Below are positions 1 to 6,912 of a DNA stretch of 8,704 bases, piece after piece. The translations under genes were made by a program, and so were the position numbers. The DNA comes from Eubacteriales bacterium. GTDB taxonomy: Bacteria; Bacillota; Clostridia; Christensenellales; CAG-138. The DNA is taken from the NCBI GenBank assembly GCA_030695285.1, contig JAUYTF010000180.1:1-8704 (forward strand), written 5' to 3'. The stretch's first letter is position 1; every line of letters begins with the position of its first letter. The notes below the pieces were generated by a model that did no database searches, was not told the origin of the DNA, and saw only the letters and a list, made by a program, of their open reading frames with translations.

Positions 1-61
1 GATAGCCGATGAATCCGGCGGCACCTGTCACCAGAATGGTTCGATTGCTGTACTCTGACAC
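1..61 (-). CDS. NAD-dependent sugar epimerase/dehydratase, N-terminus only (runs off window)
   Basis: Only the first 20 codons are present. They start with GTG at 59-61 and read through ILVTGAAGFIG, the Rossmann-fold glycine motif (TGxxGxxG) of the extended short-chain dehydrogenase family that includes nucleotide-sugar epimerases and dehydratases. GTG is chosen because AAGGAGAG lies 3 bases upstream of it (65-72) and no ATG fits between the previous stop codon and the motif. The gene begins 11 bases after the UDP-glucose dehydrogenase stop, so the two are surely co-transcribed. A UDP-glucuronate 4-epimerase using the product of the preceding enzyme would make sense, and the bulky residue (Tyr) directly after GFIG, where many relatives have Ser, is compatible with that group. 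This assignment is inference: a dTDP-glucose dehydratase or another epimerase would look the same over 20 residues. Confidence 0.8.
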   Translation of the reverse strand, partial: MSEYSNRTILVTGAAGFIGY

Positions 62-64
62 GAT

Positions 65-72
65 CTCTCCTT
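65..72 (-). promoter_or_regulatory. Ribosome binding site of the epimerase gene
   Basis: On the minus strand AAGGAGAG lies just after the TAG of the UDP-glucose dehydrogenase gene and 3 bases before the GTG at 59-61 (5 bases counted from the GGAG core). It decides the non-ATG start of the partial epimerase gene. Confidence 0.7.
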
Positions 73-1362
73 CTATCGTCCGACGGAGTAATACTCTACT
101 CCGCCGCGCTTCATATGCTCCGGATCAAAGATGTTCCTTCCGTCATACACCAGCGGCACGCGCATCTTTCTGCGAAACACTTCCGGTGAAAGGCGGACAA
201 ACTCATCCCACTCCGTAAAGATAAAGCAGCAGAACGCGCCGTCCAGCGCTTCTTCCACACTGTCGGCAAGCGGCACATTCGGGTACATCTTGCTGAAATT
301 ATTTGCAGCGATGGGATCGTAGCAAACCAAGCTTGCTCCGTGCTTTATAAGCAGACGCACGTTATCCAGCGACGGCGCTTCTCGCAAATCGTCCGTACCC
401 GGCTTGAACGCAAGCCCTAGCACTGCGACCTTGATGTTTTCGAACGTCATCAGCCGTTTTTTCGCCTTTTCAAAAAGGCGTGTCTTCTGGAGCGCGTTGA
501 TCTCTACCGCGGCATCCACGGTCTTGAGCTGCGTGCCGTGCTGGCGCGCAAGATACGTCAGCGCCTTGGTGTCCTTTGGAAAGCAGCTTCCGCCGTAGCC
601 AACGCCCGCCTTGAGGAACTTGGCTCCGATGCGCGGGTCATACCGCATGCCCTCCGCTACGTCGTCGATATTGGCGCCCACGAGCTCGCAAAGGTTTGCG
701 ATGTCGTTCATATACGATATCTTCAGTGCAAGGAAGTTGTTGCAAGCGTATTTGATCATCTCCGCTGAGCGGCGGGAAACTGAAACGATGGGCAGGTCGA
801 ACGGCGCGTAGATCTCCAGCAGCATCTTCTTTGCCACATCATCGTCGGTGCCGATGATGATGCGCGTGGCATGCATGGTGTCATACACAGCGTTGCCCTG
901 CGCCAAAAACTCCGGGTTGCTCGCAACGCGAACCGTCACGTCCCGCTCGAGGTTGTCCTTAATGTACTGCTCCACTTTATCGTTGGTGCCCACGGGCACG
1001 GTCGATTTGACCACGACGAGGCAGTCCCGCGTGACACACTGCGCAATCTGGCGGCAGACGGCGGCAATGTAGCGCAGGTTTGCGCTGCCGTCCGGCAGCT
1101 CTGGTGTGCCGACGCCGATGAAGATCGCGTCCGCGTCGGAATAGGCGCTCTGAAAGTCGCTCGTAAAGAAGAGCCGGCCAGCGGCGATGTTTTTTTGCAG
1201 CAGCTCTTCCAAGCCCGCCTCATAGATGGGCGAAATGCCCTCGCGCATGCGCGCGATCTTCTCTTCGTCCACATCGACACAGGTCACCATGTGTCCTTTT
1301 TCGGCGAAACAAACACCAGCGACCAAGCCGACATAGCCCGTTCCGGCAACGGATAGTTTCAT
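73..1362 (-). CDS. ugd: UDP-glucose 6-dehydrogenase
   Basis: This enzyme oxidises UDP-glucose twice with NAD+ to give UDP-glucuronate, a cytoplasmic precursor for acidic polysaccharides. The 429-residue protein has the usual length and layout: an N-terminal Rossmann domain with GTGYVGL (7-13), the KSTVPVGT segment (119-126), NPEFL (149-153), a central helical domain with Lys204 and Asn208, the catalytic cysteine Cys260 in GYGGSCFPKD (255-264, Asp264 included), and a C-terminal UDP-binding domain with GLAFKPGTDDLREAP (316-330). These residues correspond to the catalytic set known from streptococcal UDP-glucose dehydrogenase, so it looks fully active. After NPEFL it reads AQG rather than the commoner basic-acidic pair, a variation within the family. 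The ATG follows AGGAAGGA (1371-1378) at 8 bases. It sits 50 bases after the flippase and 11 before an epimerase gene. The exact substrate (UDP-glucose rather than, for example, UDP-ManNAc) rests on the overall family pattern. Confidence 0.96.
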   Translation of the reverse strand: MKLSVAGTGYVGLVAGVCFAEKGHMVTCVDVDEEKIARMREGISPIYEAGLEELLQKNIAAGRLFFTSDFQSAYSDADAIFIGVGTPELPDGSANLRYIAAVCRQIAQCVTRDCLVVVKSTVPVGTNDKVEQYIKDNLERDVTVRVASNPEFLAQGNAVYDTMHATRIIIGTDDDVAKKMLLEIYAPFDLPIVSVSRRSAEMIKYACNNFLALKISYMNDIANLCELVGANIDDVAEGMRYDPRIGAKFLKAGVGYGGSCFPKDTKALTYLARQHGTQLKTVDAAVEINALQKTRLFEKAKKRLMTFENIKVAVLGLAFKPGTDDLREAPSLDNVRLLIKHGASLVCYDPIAANNFSKMYPNVPLADSVEEALDGAFCCFIFTEWDEFVRLSPEVFRRKMRVPLVYDGRNIFDPEHMKRGGVEYYSVGR

Positions 1363-1370
1363 ACACTCAT

Positions 1371-1395
1371 TCCTTCCTCATGCGCTCTTTGCGCA
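1371..1395 (-). promoter_or_regulatory. Leader of the UDP-glucose dehydrogenase gene: small hairpin next to a strong ribosome binding site
   Basis: In the 50-base gap after the flippase gene the minus strand carries TGCGC-AAAGA-GCGCA (1381-1395), a 5-bp GC-rich stem with a 5-base loop, directly followed by AGGAAGGA (1371-1378), 8 bases before the ATG at 1360-1362. An ATG at 1379-1381 opens a four-codon frame that overlaps the Shine-Dalgarno and ends at TGA. The hairpin has no T-run after it, so it is not a rho-independent terminator. A role in adjusting translation or mRNA stability is only possible. Confidence 0.35.
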
Positions 1396-1412
1396 CAGGC
1401 TCGCGTGAATCG

Positions 1413-2921
1413 TTACAGGATATCGTTTGGATCGCAGCCGTCCGGCCCGCAGGGTGGTTCTTCCGGCTTGCGATTTTTGGTGAAATACGACTTCATCGAA
1501 GTCCAGAGGTAGGAGATGCTCTCCAACCGTAATAATACAGCCAAACCGAGATAGACCGCAATCCCGCAAACGATCTGAAGGATCAGCAGCGGCAGCTCCG
1601 GTATGGGGATGAATGAAACGGCGTACACCGCACCCCACATGACTCCGGAGAGCAGGATCGGCGGCATCATGTCCCAAATCTGATCCCGCCAGCGGTAGGC
1701 GAAGAGTTGTTTCATGACCACCATGGTGACGAACATTGAGAACACAGCGGTCAGCACGACCGCCCCAGCGATGGCGACTGGCGTATTAAACGCAAAGACG
1801 GAAACCACGAGCGCCAGAATGCCAAACACTTTTTTGATGATCTCCGTCTTGAGGTAGAGATCGCTTCTGCCCAGCGCGTTCATCGCCTGCAGATCGGTCG
1901 CCTCAACGGGATAGAGCGCAAAAACAATGCACATCATCTGCAAATATGGCACGCTCGGCAGCCATTTCTCGGTGAGCAGCACACGCACAAAGGGAGTCGC
2001 GACCGCGGCAAGCCCCGCCATCATGGGGAAAATCATCAGTGCGGTAGAGCGATTGGTCTTTCGCACCATCCCGCGCACGCGCTCTTTGTTGTCCTGATGC
2101 GCGGCATAGGCGGGAAAGAGCACAGAGAGCGCAATGCTTGTAAGGTTGTTTGCGATCATGTCGGGATACTGCCGCCCGCGGTTGTAAAAGGCGAGCGAAT
2201 CACCGATATAGCGCTTGCCGATGACCAGCGAAGACAGGCTGTTGTATCCCGTATCCAGCAGGCTTGAGAGCAACAGCTTCCAGCCGAAGGAAAAGAGCGA
2301 GCCTGCGCGCTTGATCGAAAAAACGAGCGCGGGCCGCCAGCGATCCATCAACCATAGCAGCAGAACGTTCGTAAACGAACTGATCATCTGCTGCGCCACC
2401 AGCGTCCAAACACCATAGCCGGCGTACGCCATGTAGATGCCGACCGCGCCGGAGAGCAGCGTTGCCCCCAGCGTCGCGATGCAAAACTTTCGAAACTCCA
2501 GCTTGCGCATGACGATCGCGCCCTGCACGGAATTGAACGCACCGGGAAACAACATGAGCGCGACGATGCGCAGCGCAGGAATGATCAGGGGCTCTTCGTA
2601 AAAGCGGGAGACAGCGGGTGCGCTAAAAAACAGCACCCCGTAAAAAACGGCAGCCAGCACGAGCGTCAGCCAGAGCACGCTGGAAAAATCCGTATTGTCC
2701 GCGTCCTTGCGCTGTATCAAGGCGGTTGCAAACCCGCGCTTGACCAGCACATCCGCGATGTTGACGAAAATGAGCAGCAGCGCAAGCGTCGTATAGTTCT
2801 GCGGATCGAGCATGCGCGCAAGCATGACCGAAATTACGAATTTGACGAGCTGGTTGCCGCCGCTCTCCATCGCTTTCCAAATCACGCCGGAGATGGTTTT
2901 ATTGCGAAATGTGTGATCCAT
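1413..2921 (-). CDS. Polysaccharide flippase, Wzx/WzxC-type (MOP exporter superfamily)
   Basis: This integral membrane protein probably moves the lipid-linked repeat unit from the cytoplasmic to the outer face of the membrane. The chosen product has 502 residues, normal for the family. It opens with a short amphipathic segment and SGVIWKAMESGGNQLVKFVIS (11-31), the typical first helix, then shows about a dozen or more hydrophobic segments, among them 45-63, 82-102, 115-130, 148-168, 170-192, 293-310, 325-340, 364-403, 420-440 and 443-465. The stretch SLAFYNRGRQYPDMIANNL (242-260) followed by LFPAYAAHQD is characteristic of the WzxC-like polysaccharide biosynthesis proteins (COG2244). The open frame extends upstream to 3020, inside the preceding glycosyltransferase, but the ATG at 2919-2921 fits the family N-terminus and lies 8 bases after that gene's stop with AGGA close before it. 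The hydrophilic C-terminal tail (from about 482) ends with a CGPDGC segment. Transported substrate cannot be read from sequence. Confidence 0.9.
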   Translation of the reverse strand: MDHTFRNKTISGVIWKAMESGGNQLVKFVISVMLARMLDPQNYTTLALLLIFVNIADVLVKRGFATALIQRKDADNTDFSSVLWLTLVLAAVFYGVLFFSAPAVSRFYEEPLIIPALRIVALMLFPGAFNSVQGAIVMRKLEFRKFCIATLGATLLSGAVGIYMAYAGYGVWTLVAQQMISSFTNVLLLWLMDRWRPALVFSIKRAGSLFSFGWKLLLSSLLDTGYNSLSSLVIGKRYIGDSLAFYNRGRQYPDMIANNLTSIALSVLFPAYAAHQDNKERVRGMVRKTNRSTALMIFPMMAGLAAVATPFVRVLLTEKWLPSVPYLQMMCIVFALYPVEATDLQAMNALGRSDLYLKTEIIKKVFGILALVVSVFAFNTPVAIAGAVVLTAVFSMFVTMVVMKQLFAYRWRDQIWDMMPPILLSGVMWGAVYAVSFIPIPELPLLILQIVCGIAVYLGLAVLLRLESISYLWTSMKSYFTKNRKPEEPPCGPDGCDPNDIL

Positions 2922-2929
2922 CGTTCCTG

Positions 2930-3904
2930 TTACTTTCTGCGGCTTCTCATCCACGCGATGACGCGCATGGTGAAGCCGGTAAAATACTTCTCGCCAAACA
3001 GGCGGATTTTTCTCTTCCACGAGAGTTTATCATAAAACGCCCGATAAGGGGGTTGCTTCGCCTCTTTGAGCTTGTGCTGATAGGTCAAAATCAGAAACTC
3101 CTGATAGCGAATCGCCTGCAAAAACGCTTCGTGATATTTCCCGCCGGAATATGCGTCATAGCCCTGGTTGAGCGCGATGAGATCCTGGCTGGTCTTGATG
3201 CGTGTGGCCATCGCGGAAGCATATTGCCTCGTGGACCACGAGTTAGGCACGGCGACGCGATATGCCATGAGCGTATCGGCGATATACCACGCATAGCCGG
3301 TCAGCGCGCCAAGCAGCTGAAACGGGATATCCTCTGCCTCCACATAGTCCGCAAACTTCGGCAGGTCCTTGAGCAGCTGCGTCGGCATGACGATGGTGTT
3401 CGTCGCAACAAAGCCGCCGCCCGCCCGGATCATGTTCAGAGGATCGACCATCCGGTCCATGTCATAGGGTTTAACGTGGCCGGTCACGCGGTTGTTCACA
3501 TCGACCAGATCCGCCCCGCCGATGCAAAGCGTGCATTCGGGGTGTGCTTCCATGTATCCGACCTGCTTTTGCAGCTTCAGCGGGTCTGTCCAGTAGTCGT
3601 CCCCGTCGAGAATCGCGGTATATTTCGCGGTGACGCGCGGAATGAGGATGTGCGACTGAATCCGCCGGTCGATCGTATACTGATTCACGCTCTGCGCAAT
3701 CAACGTGATCTTTTCGGGATACCTAGCCGCATAATCGCGGCAGATGTCCGCCGTCCCGTCGGTAGAGGCGTCGTCGTGCAGCAGAATATCAAACGGATAC
3801 TCCGTCTCTTGCATCAGCACGCTCTCGATCGCCTGCACGATGAACGGCGCGTGGTTGTGCGTCGGCAATATGACCGTTACGAGCGCTTCTGTCTGCGTTT
3901 GCAT
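2930..3904 (-). CDS. GT2 family glycosyltransferase (second copy of a tandem pair)
   Basis: A cytoplasmic GT-A fold inverting glycosyltransferase that should add one sugar to the lipid-linked repeat unit. The 324-residue protein shows VILPTHNHAP (11-20), the nucleotide-binding HDDASTDGT (43-51), the metal- and donor-binding DGDDYW (100-105), a GGGFVAT segment (162-168) and EDIPFQ (191-196), the position of the usual ED catalytic-base motif. An upstream ATG at 3917-3919 is in frame, but GGAGG at 3913-3917 lies 8 bases before the ATG at 3902-3904, so translation most likely starts there; this removes five residues (MEEET). It begins 16 bases after the neighbouring GT2 gene and ends 8 bases before the flippase. 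It is a clear paralogue of that neighbour: by hand count about 69 of 128 residues are identical without gaps over the first third, with shared YMEAHPECTLC (117-127). The C-terminal halves differ far more. Donor and acceptor are unknown. Confidence 0.92.
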   Translation of the reverse strand: MQTQTEALVTVILPTHNHAPFIVQAIESVLMQETEYPFDILLHDDASTDGTADICRDYAARYPEKITLIAQSVNQYTIDRRIQSHILIPRVTAKYTAILDGDDYWTDPLKLQKQVGYMEAHPECTLCIGGADLVDVNNRVTGHVKPYDMDRMVDPLNMIRAGGGFVATNTIVMPTQLLKDLPKFADYVEAEDIPFQLLGALTGYAWYIADTLMAYRVAVPNSWSTRQYASAMATRIKTSQDLIALNQGYDAYSGGKYHEAFLQAIRYQEFLILTYQHKLKEAKQPPYRAFYDKLSWKRKIRLFGEKYFTGFTMRVIAWMRSRRK

Positions 3905-3912
3905 CGTTTCTT

Positions 3913-3917
3913 CCTCC
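3913..3917 (-). promoter_or_regulatory. Ribosome binding site that decides the start of the second tandem GT2 gene
   Basis: GGAGG on the minus strand is 8 bases upstream of the ATG at 3902-3904. It overlaps the first possible ATG of the same frame (3917-3919), which itself has no good Shine-Dalgarno at the right distance because the previous gene's stop codon (3921-3923) is immediately before it. Confidence 0.7.
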
Positions 3918-3920
3918 ATG

Positions 3921-4856
3921 CTACTGCTTGATCAACCCAAATCTGACCAGATGCATGCGAATGCGCCGCCTGAGCGGAAGCGTGCGGTATCTTTCCCTGT
4001 ACGGCGGCTTCTTCAGCGCGGGCAGATCGCTCGTCATGCGCAGCACTTCATATTCCTGATAGGTTGCGTTAAAGTCCACCGCGTCGTGCCAGCGAAGGCC
4101 GGACCACTCGTCAAACGCGCGCAACGCTTGCGCAAGGCTTTTATGGTGCTGCACCTGCGTTTCACGCTTGGATGCGTTGTAGGTCAGCGTCCAGGACCCC
4201 GGCACCGCCTGACGGTAGGCGCACATCGGCTCCGCAAAGTAGTGCGTCGTACCCTGGGACGCAAACCAAATCTGCAGCACCGCATCGTCCACATCCGTCA
4301 TGTCGCAAAACGCCGCGCGGTTCTGCGCCAAATGCGTGGGCGCCACGATGGAAGCCGTGGCGACAAAGCCGCCGCCGCCGCGAATGACGTCCTCCGTCGG
4401 CACATCCGTATCCTCGGCATACGGCGTGACGCTGCCGATCCAATTTTCCTCGGGATCGACGAGATCCGCCGCCGAAACGCAGAGCGTGCATTCCGGATGC
4501 GCCTCCATGTAGGAAATCTGCTTCTGAAGCTTATGGGGGCTCGTCCAGTAATCGTCCCCTTCGCAGATGGCGATATACTTACCGCGCGCCAGCGGAAAGA
4601 CATAATGCTCGAGAATCTTCGGGTCCTTCCGGTAGATGTTCTCCGTGCGGTAGACGCAGCGAAACAAATCGGGATGCGCCGCTTCATACGAGCGGATGAT
4701 GTCCGCCGTGCCGTCTGTGGAAGCGTCGTCATGCACGATAATCTCAAACGAGAACTCGGTTTGTTGATTCAAAAAGCTATCCAGCGCGCGCCTGACATAC
4801 GGCGCGTGATTATAGGTATCGCAAACGATGGACACCAGCGGGTTTTTAAGCTCCAT
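3921..4856 (-). CDS. GT2 family glycosyltransferase (first copy of a tandem pair)
   Basis: A cytoplasmic GT-A glycosyltransferase of 311 residues, probably adding a sugar to the growing repeat unit. Visible motifs in order: VSIVCDTYNHAPY (8-20), HDDASTDGT (42-50), EGDDYW (99-104) for donor and metal binding, YMEAHPECTLC (116-126), GGGGFVAT (160-167), and VDDAVLQ (189-195), where the catalytic-base pair is Asp-Asp rather than the Glu-Asp of its paralogue. A basic stretch (RTLPLRRRIRM, 291-301) ends the protein and may help hold it to the membrane, as in many enzymes of this type; that is inference. The ATG lies inside the end of the preceding GT2 gene (11-base overlap), with GAGGG six bases upstream, which suggests translational coupling. 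The tandem paralogue follows after 16 bases. The sugar specificity cannot be assigned. Confidence 0.92.
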   Translation of the reverse strand: MELKNPLVSIVCDTYNHAPYVRRALDSFLNQQTEFSFEIIVHDDASTDGTADIIRSYEAAHPDLFRCVYRTENIYRKDPKILEHYVFPLARGKYIAICEGDDYWTSPHKLQKQISYMEAHPECTLCVSAADLVDPEENWIGSVTPYAEDTDVPTEDVIRGGGGFVATASIVAPTHLAQNRAAFCDMTDVDDAVLQIWFASQGTTHYFAEPMCAYRQAVPGSWTLTYNASKRETQVQHHKSLAQALRAFDEWSGLRWHDAVDFNATYQEYEVLRMTSDLPALKKPPYRERYRTLPLRRRIRMHLVRFGLIKQ

Positions 4857-5886
4857 GCTGCGCCCTCATCTTCATCCTCCCGAACGCTGCGATTAAATCC
4901 AGCACCAATTTTCTCTTATTGACAATCGCGTTGTATTGCAGCCGTTTCAAGGCGGAGAGCTGCCTGTTTTTCGCAAAATCCCTGCTCTCGTCATCGAGCA
5001 GCGCGTTCCAGTCAAAATCCAGCACAGCGCGTTTTTGCGCGCTCGTTTTCGCGCCGCGGTAATGCTGCCAAAAAAATACAAGCAGCACGTTGAGCTTTCT
5101 GGCTTGAAACAGCGCCAGATGCTCCGGGGTATCCATCCCCCACAACGTCATGAAATCGCGCAGTCTTTGGGTGACCGGCGCGTTGAATAGTCTGACAATA
5201 TTCGCCGGCTCTGCGCTTCGCGTCATGCCCTGGCTGTGCCGCCGATAACGGTAAAGCTCCTTTGCCCGGTAGGCAATACACGATGCTTTTGTCACGGGGA
5301 AGAGCGTTTGAAGCAGGTCTTCCGCATGCGGGTTTGCGGCGTATGCTTCAAAATCGGTATCATCCGCCTTCAAAAGCCCGGCGCGGATCGCCTTGGTGCA
5401 GAGGTTGTTCAGCCGCCAGGAGCGGATCATTTCACAGTAAACTTTCCGTTTGCCCTCGCCTGAGAAAACCGTGTTGTCCGGGTAGACCGCCAGATTCGGC
5501 TCGATGGACTGATCCTCTTCGAAATAGCTGTAGTTGTTGAAGATGACGACGTCCGCGCCCGTATTTTCGATGGTTTCCCGCACGATGGCAAGGCACTCCG
5601 GCTCGTAAGCATCGTCCGCATCGAGAAACATGCAATAGGCTCCCTTTGCCGCAGCGATGCCAACACGACGCGCCATAATGAGACCCCGATTGGGCTGATG
5701 GATCACGCGGATCTTCGCGGGAAACCGCTCCCGATACCGGTCGCACAGCGCGCCGCCGCCGTCGGTCGATCCGTCGTCTACCAGCACGAGCTCAAAGTCC
5801 TGCTCGCTTTGCCGCAGGACGGAATCGATGCATTCTTCCAGATATTGTTCTGAATTATAGACCGGAACGAGTATGCTAAACATCAT
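4846..5886 (-). CDS. GT2 family glycosyltransferase
   Basis: A 346-residue GT-A glycosyltransferase of the classical capsular type. It shows SILVPVYNSEQYLEECIDS (4-22), VDDGSTDGG (36-44), the DxD-type DADDAYEP (89-96), HAEDLLQ (187-193) as the ED catalytic-base region, and YRYRRHSQGMT (212-222), the basic-serine motif common after the catalytic domain in this group. From about residue 230 onward there is a helical basic region without a recognised domain. It is only distantly similar to the two GT2 proteins that follow. The first of two adjacent ATG codons is taken; the only Shine-Dalgarno-like sequence (GGAG) is 11 to 14 bases upstream, which is rather far, so expression may be weaker than that of its neighbours, and either ATG could be used. 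Its last 11 bases overlap the next gene. It probably forms one linkage of the repeat unit; which one is unknown. Confidence 0.92.
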   Translation of the reverse strand: MMFSILVPVYNSEQYLEECIDSVLRQSEQDFELVLVDDGSTDGGGALCDRYRERFPAKIRVIHQPNRGLIMARRVGIAAAKGAYCMFLDADDAYEPECLAIVRETIENTGADVVIFNNYSYFEEDQSIEPNLAVYPDNTVFSGEGKRKVYCEMIRSWRLNNLCTKAIRAGLLKADDTDFEAYAANPHAEDLLQTLFPVTKASCIAYRAKELYRYRRHSQGMTRSAEPANIVRLFNAPVTQRLRDFMTLWGMDTPEHLALFQARKLNVLLVFFWQHYRGAKTSAQKRAVLDFDWNALLDDESRDFAKNRQLSALKRLQYNAIVNKRKLVLDLIAAFGRMKMRAQHGA

Positions 5887-5964
5887 GCTGCTTACGTCTC
5901 CATTGCACCGCTGCGCTTGCCGTGCTGCACGCAGCGCATCGTGCTCTTCTTCTTATGTGCAATA
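5887..5964 (-). other. 78-base intergenic spacer with a GC-rich hairpin and a 15-codon open frame
   Basis: Between the CapA-like gene and the GT2 gene the minus strand can form CGCTGCG (5930-5936) paired with CGCAGCG (5909-5915) around a 14-base loop. There is no T-run, so it does not look like a rho-independent terminator. A 15-residue frame (ATG at 5935-5937, TAA at 5892-5894) spans the hairpin, preceded by AAGAAGAG; its TAA is 5 bases before the ATG of the GT2 gene. It may be a coincidence, or a short leader read before the poorly ribosome-served GT2 start. No homology is claimed. Confidence 0.3.
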
Positions 5965-6912
5965 TCAGACAGACACTGGAACGCTTGCTTGAAACCGCGC
6001 CGGCACAAAGCCCTCTACGCGCACGCGCAGCGTACGCTTTTGAAACCCATCCAGCATTTCAGCAGCTTTCGTTTCGTCCGCCAATGCCGCTCCGCAGTCT
6101 GTGCTGACAATCGGCACATAGCCGACCGTATCCGCGCCGTAATCACCGATAGCATAGCGCACCAGCAGCCCTGTTTGTGCACCACTGTCCGCAGCAGCGC
6201 AGATAAAGCTGCCTTGTCCGTAGACGATGGTGGTGTTGTTCCAGCGCTCGCTGCAGCCTACCGCGTGGCTGCCCTGGCTAAGCACCAGGGACGCGCCGCA
6301 CTCCGCAATTTTCCGGCAGACCTTCTGTTCCATCGGTGTGGGGAACGGATACCCTTCCCGTCCACCGTGATACAGCACGATCAGGCGGTCGCAATTGGAT
6401 TTGATTTCGCGCACACGATCGCTCAGGTTCACAAGATCAAGCGGATTTGCGCCAGCTCTGCGTTCCGTTGCGCCAGCGCTCTCGCGTTCACAAACGGCAT
6501 ATACGCCAACGTGTACGCCGTGCCGCACGAAGAAAAATGACTGGTCTGCCGCATCGATGTCTTCTCCCGCGCCGAAAAACGCAACCTGCTTTGCCTTGAG
6601 CGCAGCGCGCGTGGCATTTATCCCGTCCGCACCGCAGCACGCGATGCCCTCCGTGCAGAGGCTAACACCCGTCGGACTCAGCGCAGCAACTCCGCTTGCG
6701 CAGCCAACCGGGACACAATTGCCGTTGCAGGTGCTGGGCTCACAGGACGCAGAGTCTGACAGCGGAGATTCAAGAGAAAAAATGCGCGCATCCGCCGCCT
6801 TCCAGACTGCGTTGAGCCCGCTGCACAACAGGCTCTGTGTGCCGGACGAAAACGCCTCTGTGTTCGCCGCCGACGGGTCAACCCCCGCGCCAATAAAAAT
6901 CTCCAAGCTCAT
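5965..6912 (-). CDS. CapA/PgsA-like protein with apparently lost metal-binding residues
   Basis: The 315-residue protein resembles the CapA (poly-gamma-glutamate capsule) family of calcineurin-like metallophosphoesterases, in the subgroup found in clostridial polysaccharide clusters. The match is best in the second half: VGVYAVCERES (135-145), LIVLYHGGREGYPFPTP (177-193), CRKIAECGASLVLSQGSHAVGC (199-220) and TTIVYGQGSF (227-236). In my memory of the subgroup these read HGGKE, CQHSHCIGC and YGQGNF. Comparison by eye suggests that several metal ligands are gone: the N-terminal GD is GA (8-9), the NNH motif is replaced in ACCGADGIN (91-99), and the first His of HSH is Gly214; H182 and H216 remain. 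It carries 15 cysteines, many in the first 100 residues. No signal peptide or membrane anchor is visible. The start is firm: AGGAGGA (6919-6925) lies 6 bases upstream. It sits between GT4 and GT2 genes of the same operon. It may be a pseudo-enzyme with a binding or scaffold role; function unknown. Confidence 0.75.
   Translation of the reverse strand: MSLEIFIGAGVDPSAANTEAFSSGTQSLLCSGLNAVWKAADARIFSLESPLSDSASCEPSTCNGNCVPVGCASGVAALSPTGVSLCTEGIACCGADGINATRAALKAKQVAFFGAGEDIDAADQSFFFVRHGVHVGVYAVCERESAGATERRAGANPLDLVNLSDRVREIKSNCDRLIVLYHGGREGYPFPTPMEQKVCRKIAECGASLVLSQGSHAVGCSERWNNTTIVYGQGSFICAAADSGAQTGLLVRYAIGDYGADTVGYVPIVSTDCGAALADETKAAEMLDGFQKRTLRVRVEGFVPARFQASVPVSV

Noticed and set aside
871..1356. 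Plus-strand open frame of 161 codons
   Set aside because: It is antisense to the conserved UDP-glucose dehydrogenase N-terminal half and has no recognisable motif.
1381..1395. Hairpin after the flippase gene as a transcription terminator
   Set aside because: The stem is only 5 bp and is followed by a purine-rich Shine-Dalgarno, not a T-run.
2922..3020. N-terminal extension of the flippase frame by 33 codons
   Set aside because: It overlaps the end of the preceding GT2 gene, has no ribosome binding site, and adds a charged segment before a normal family N-terminus.
3744..4922. Long plus-strand open frame (392 codons) antisense to the first tandem GT2 gene, and a similar one of 340 codons at 2909-3931
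   Set aside because: Both lie opposite convincing GT2 genes with full motif sets, and their basic, arginine- and histidine-rich translations resemble no known family. Their resemblance to each other follows from the paralogy of the GT2 genes on the other strand.
5917..6540. Plus-strand open frame of 207 codons opposite the CapA-like gene
   Set aside because: The minus strand has a strong ribosome binding site and clear CapA-family motifs; the plus-strand product shows none.
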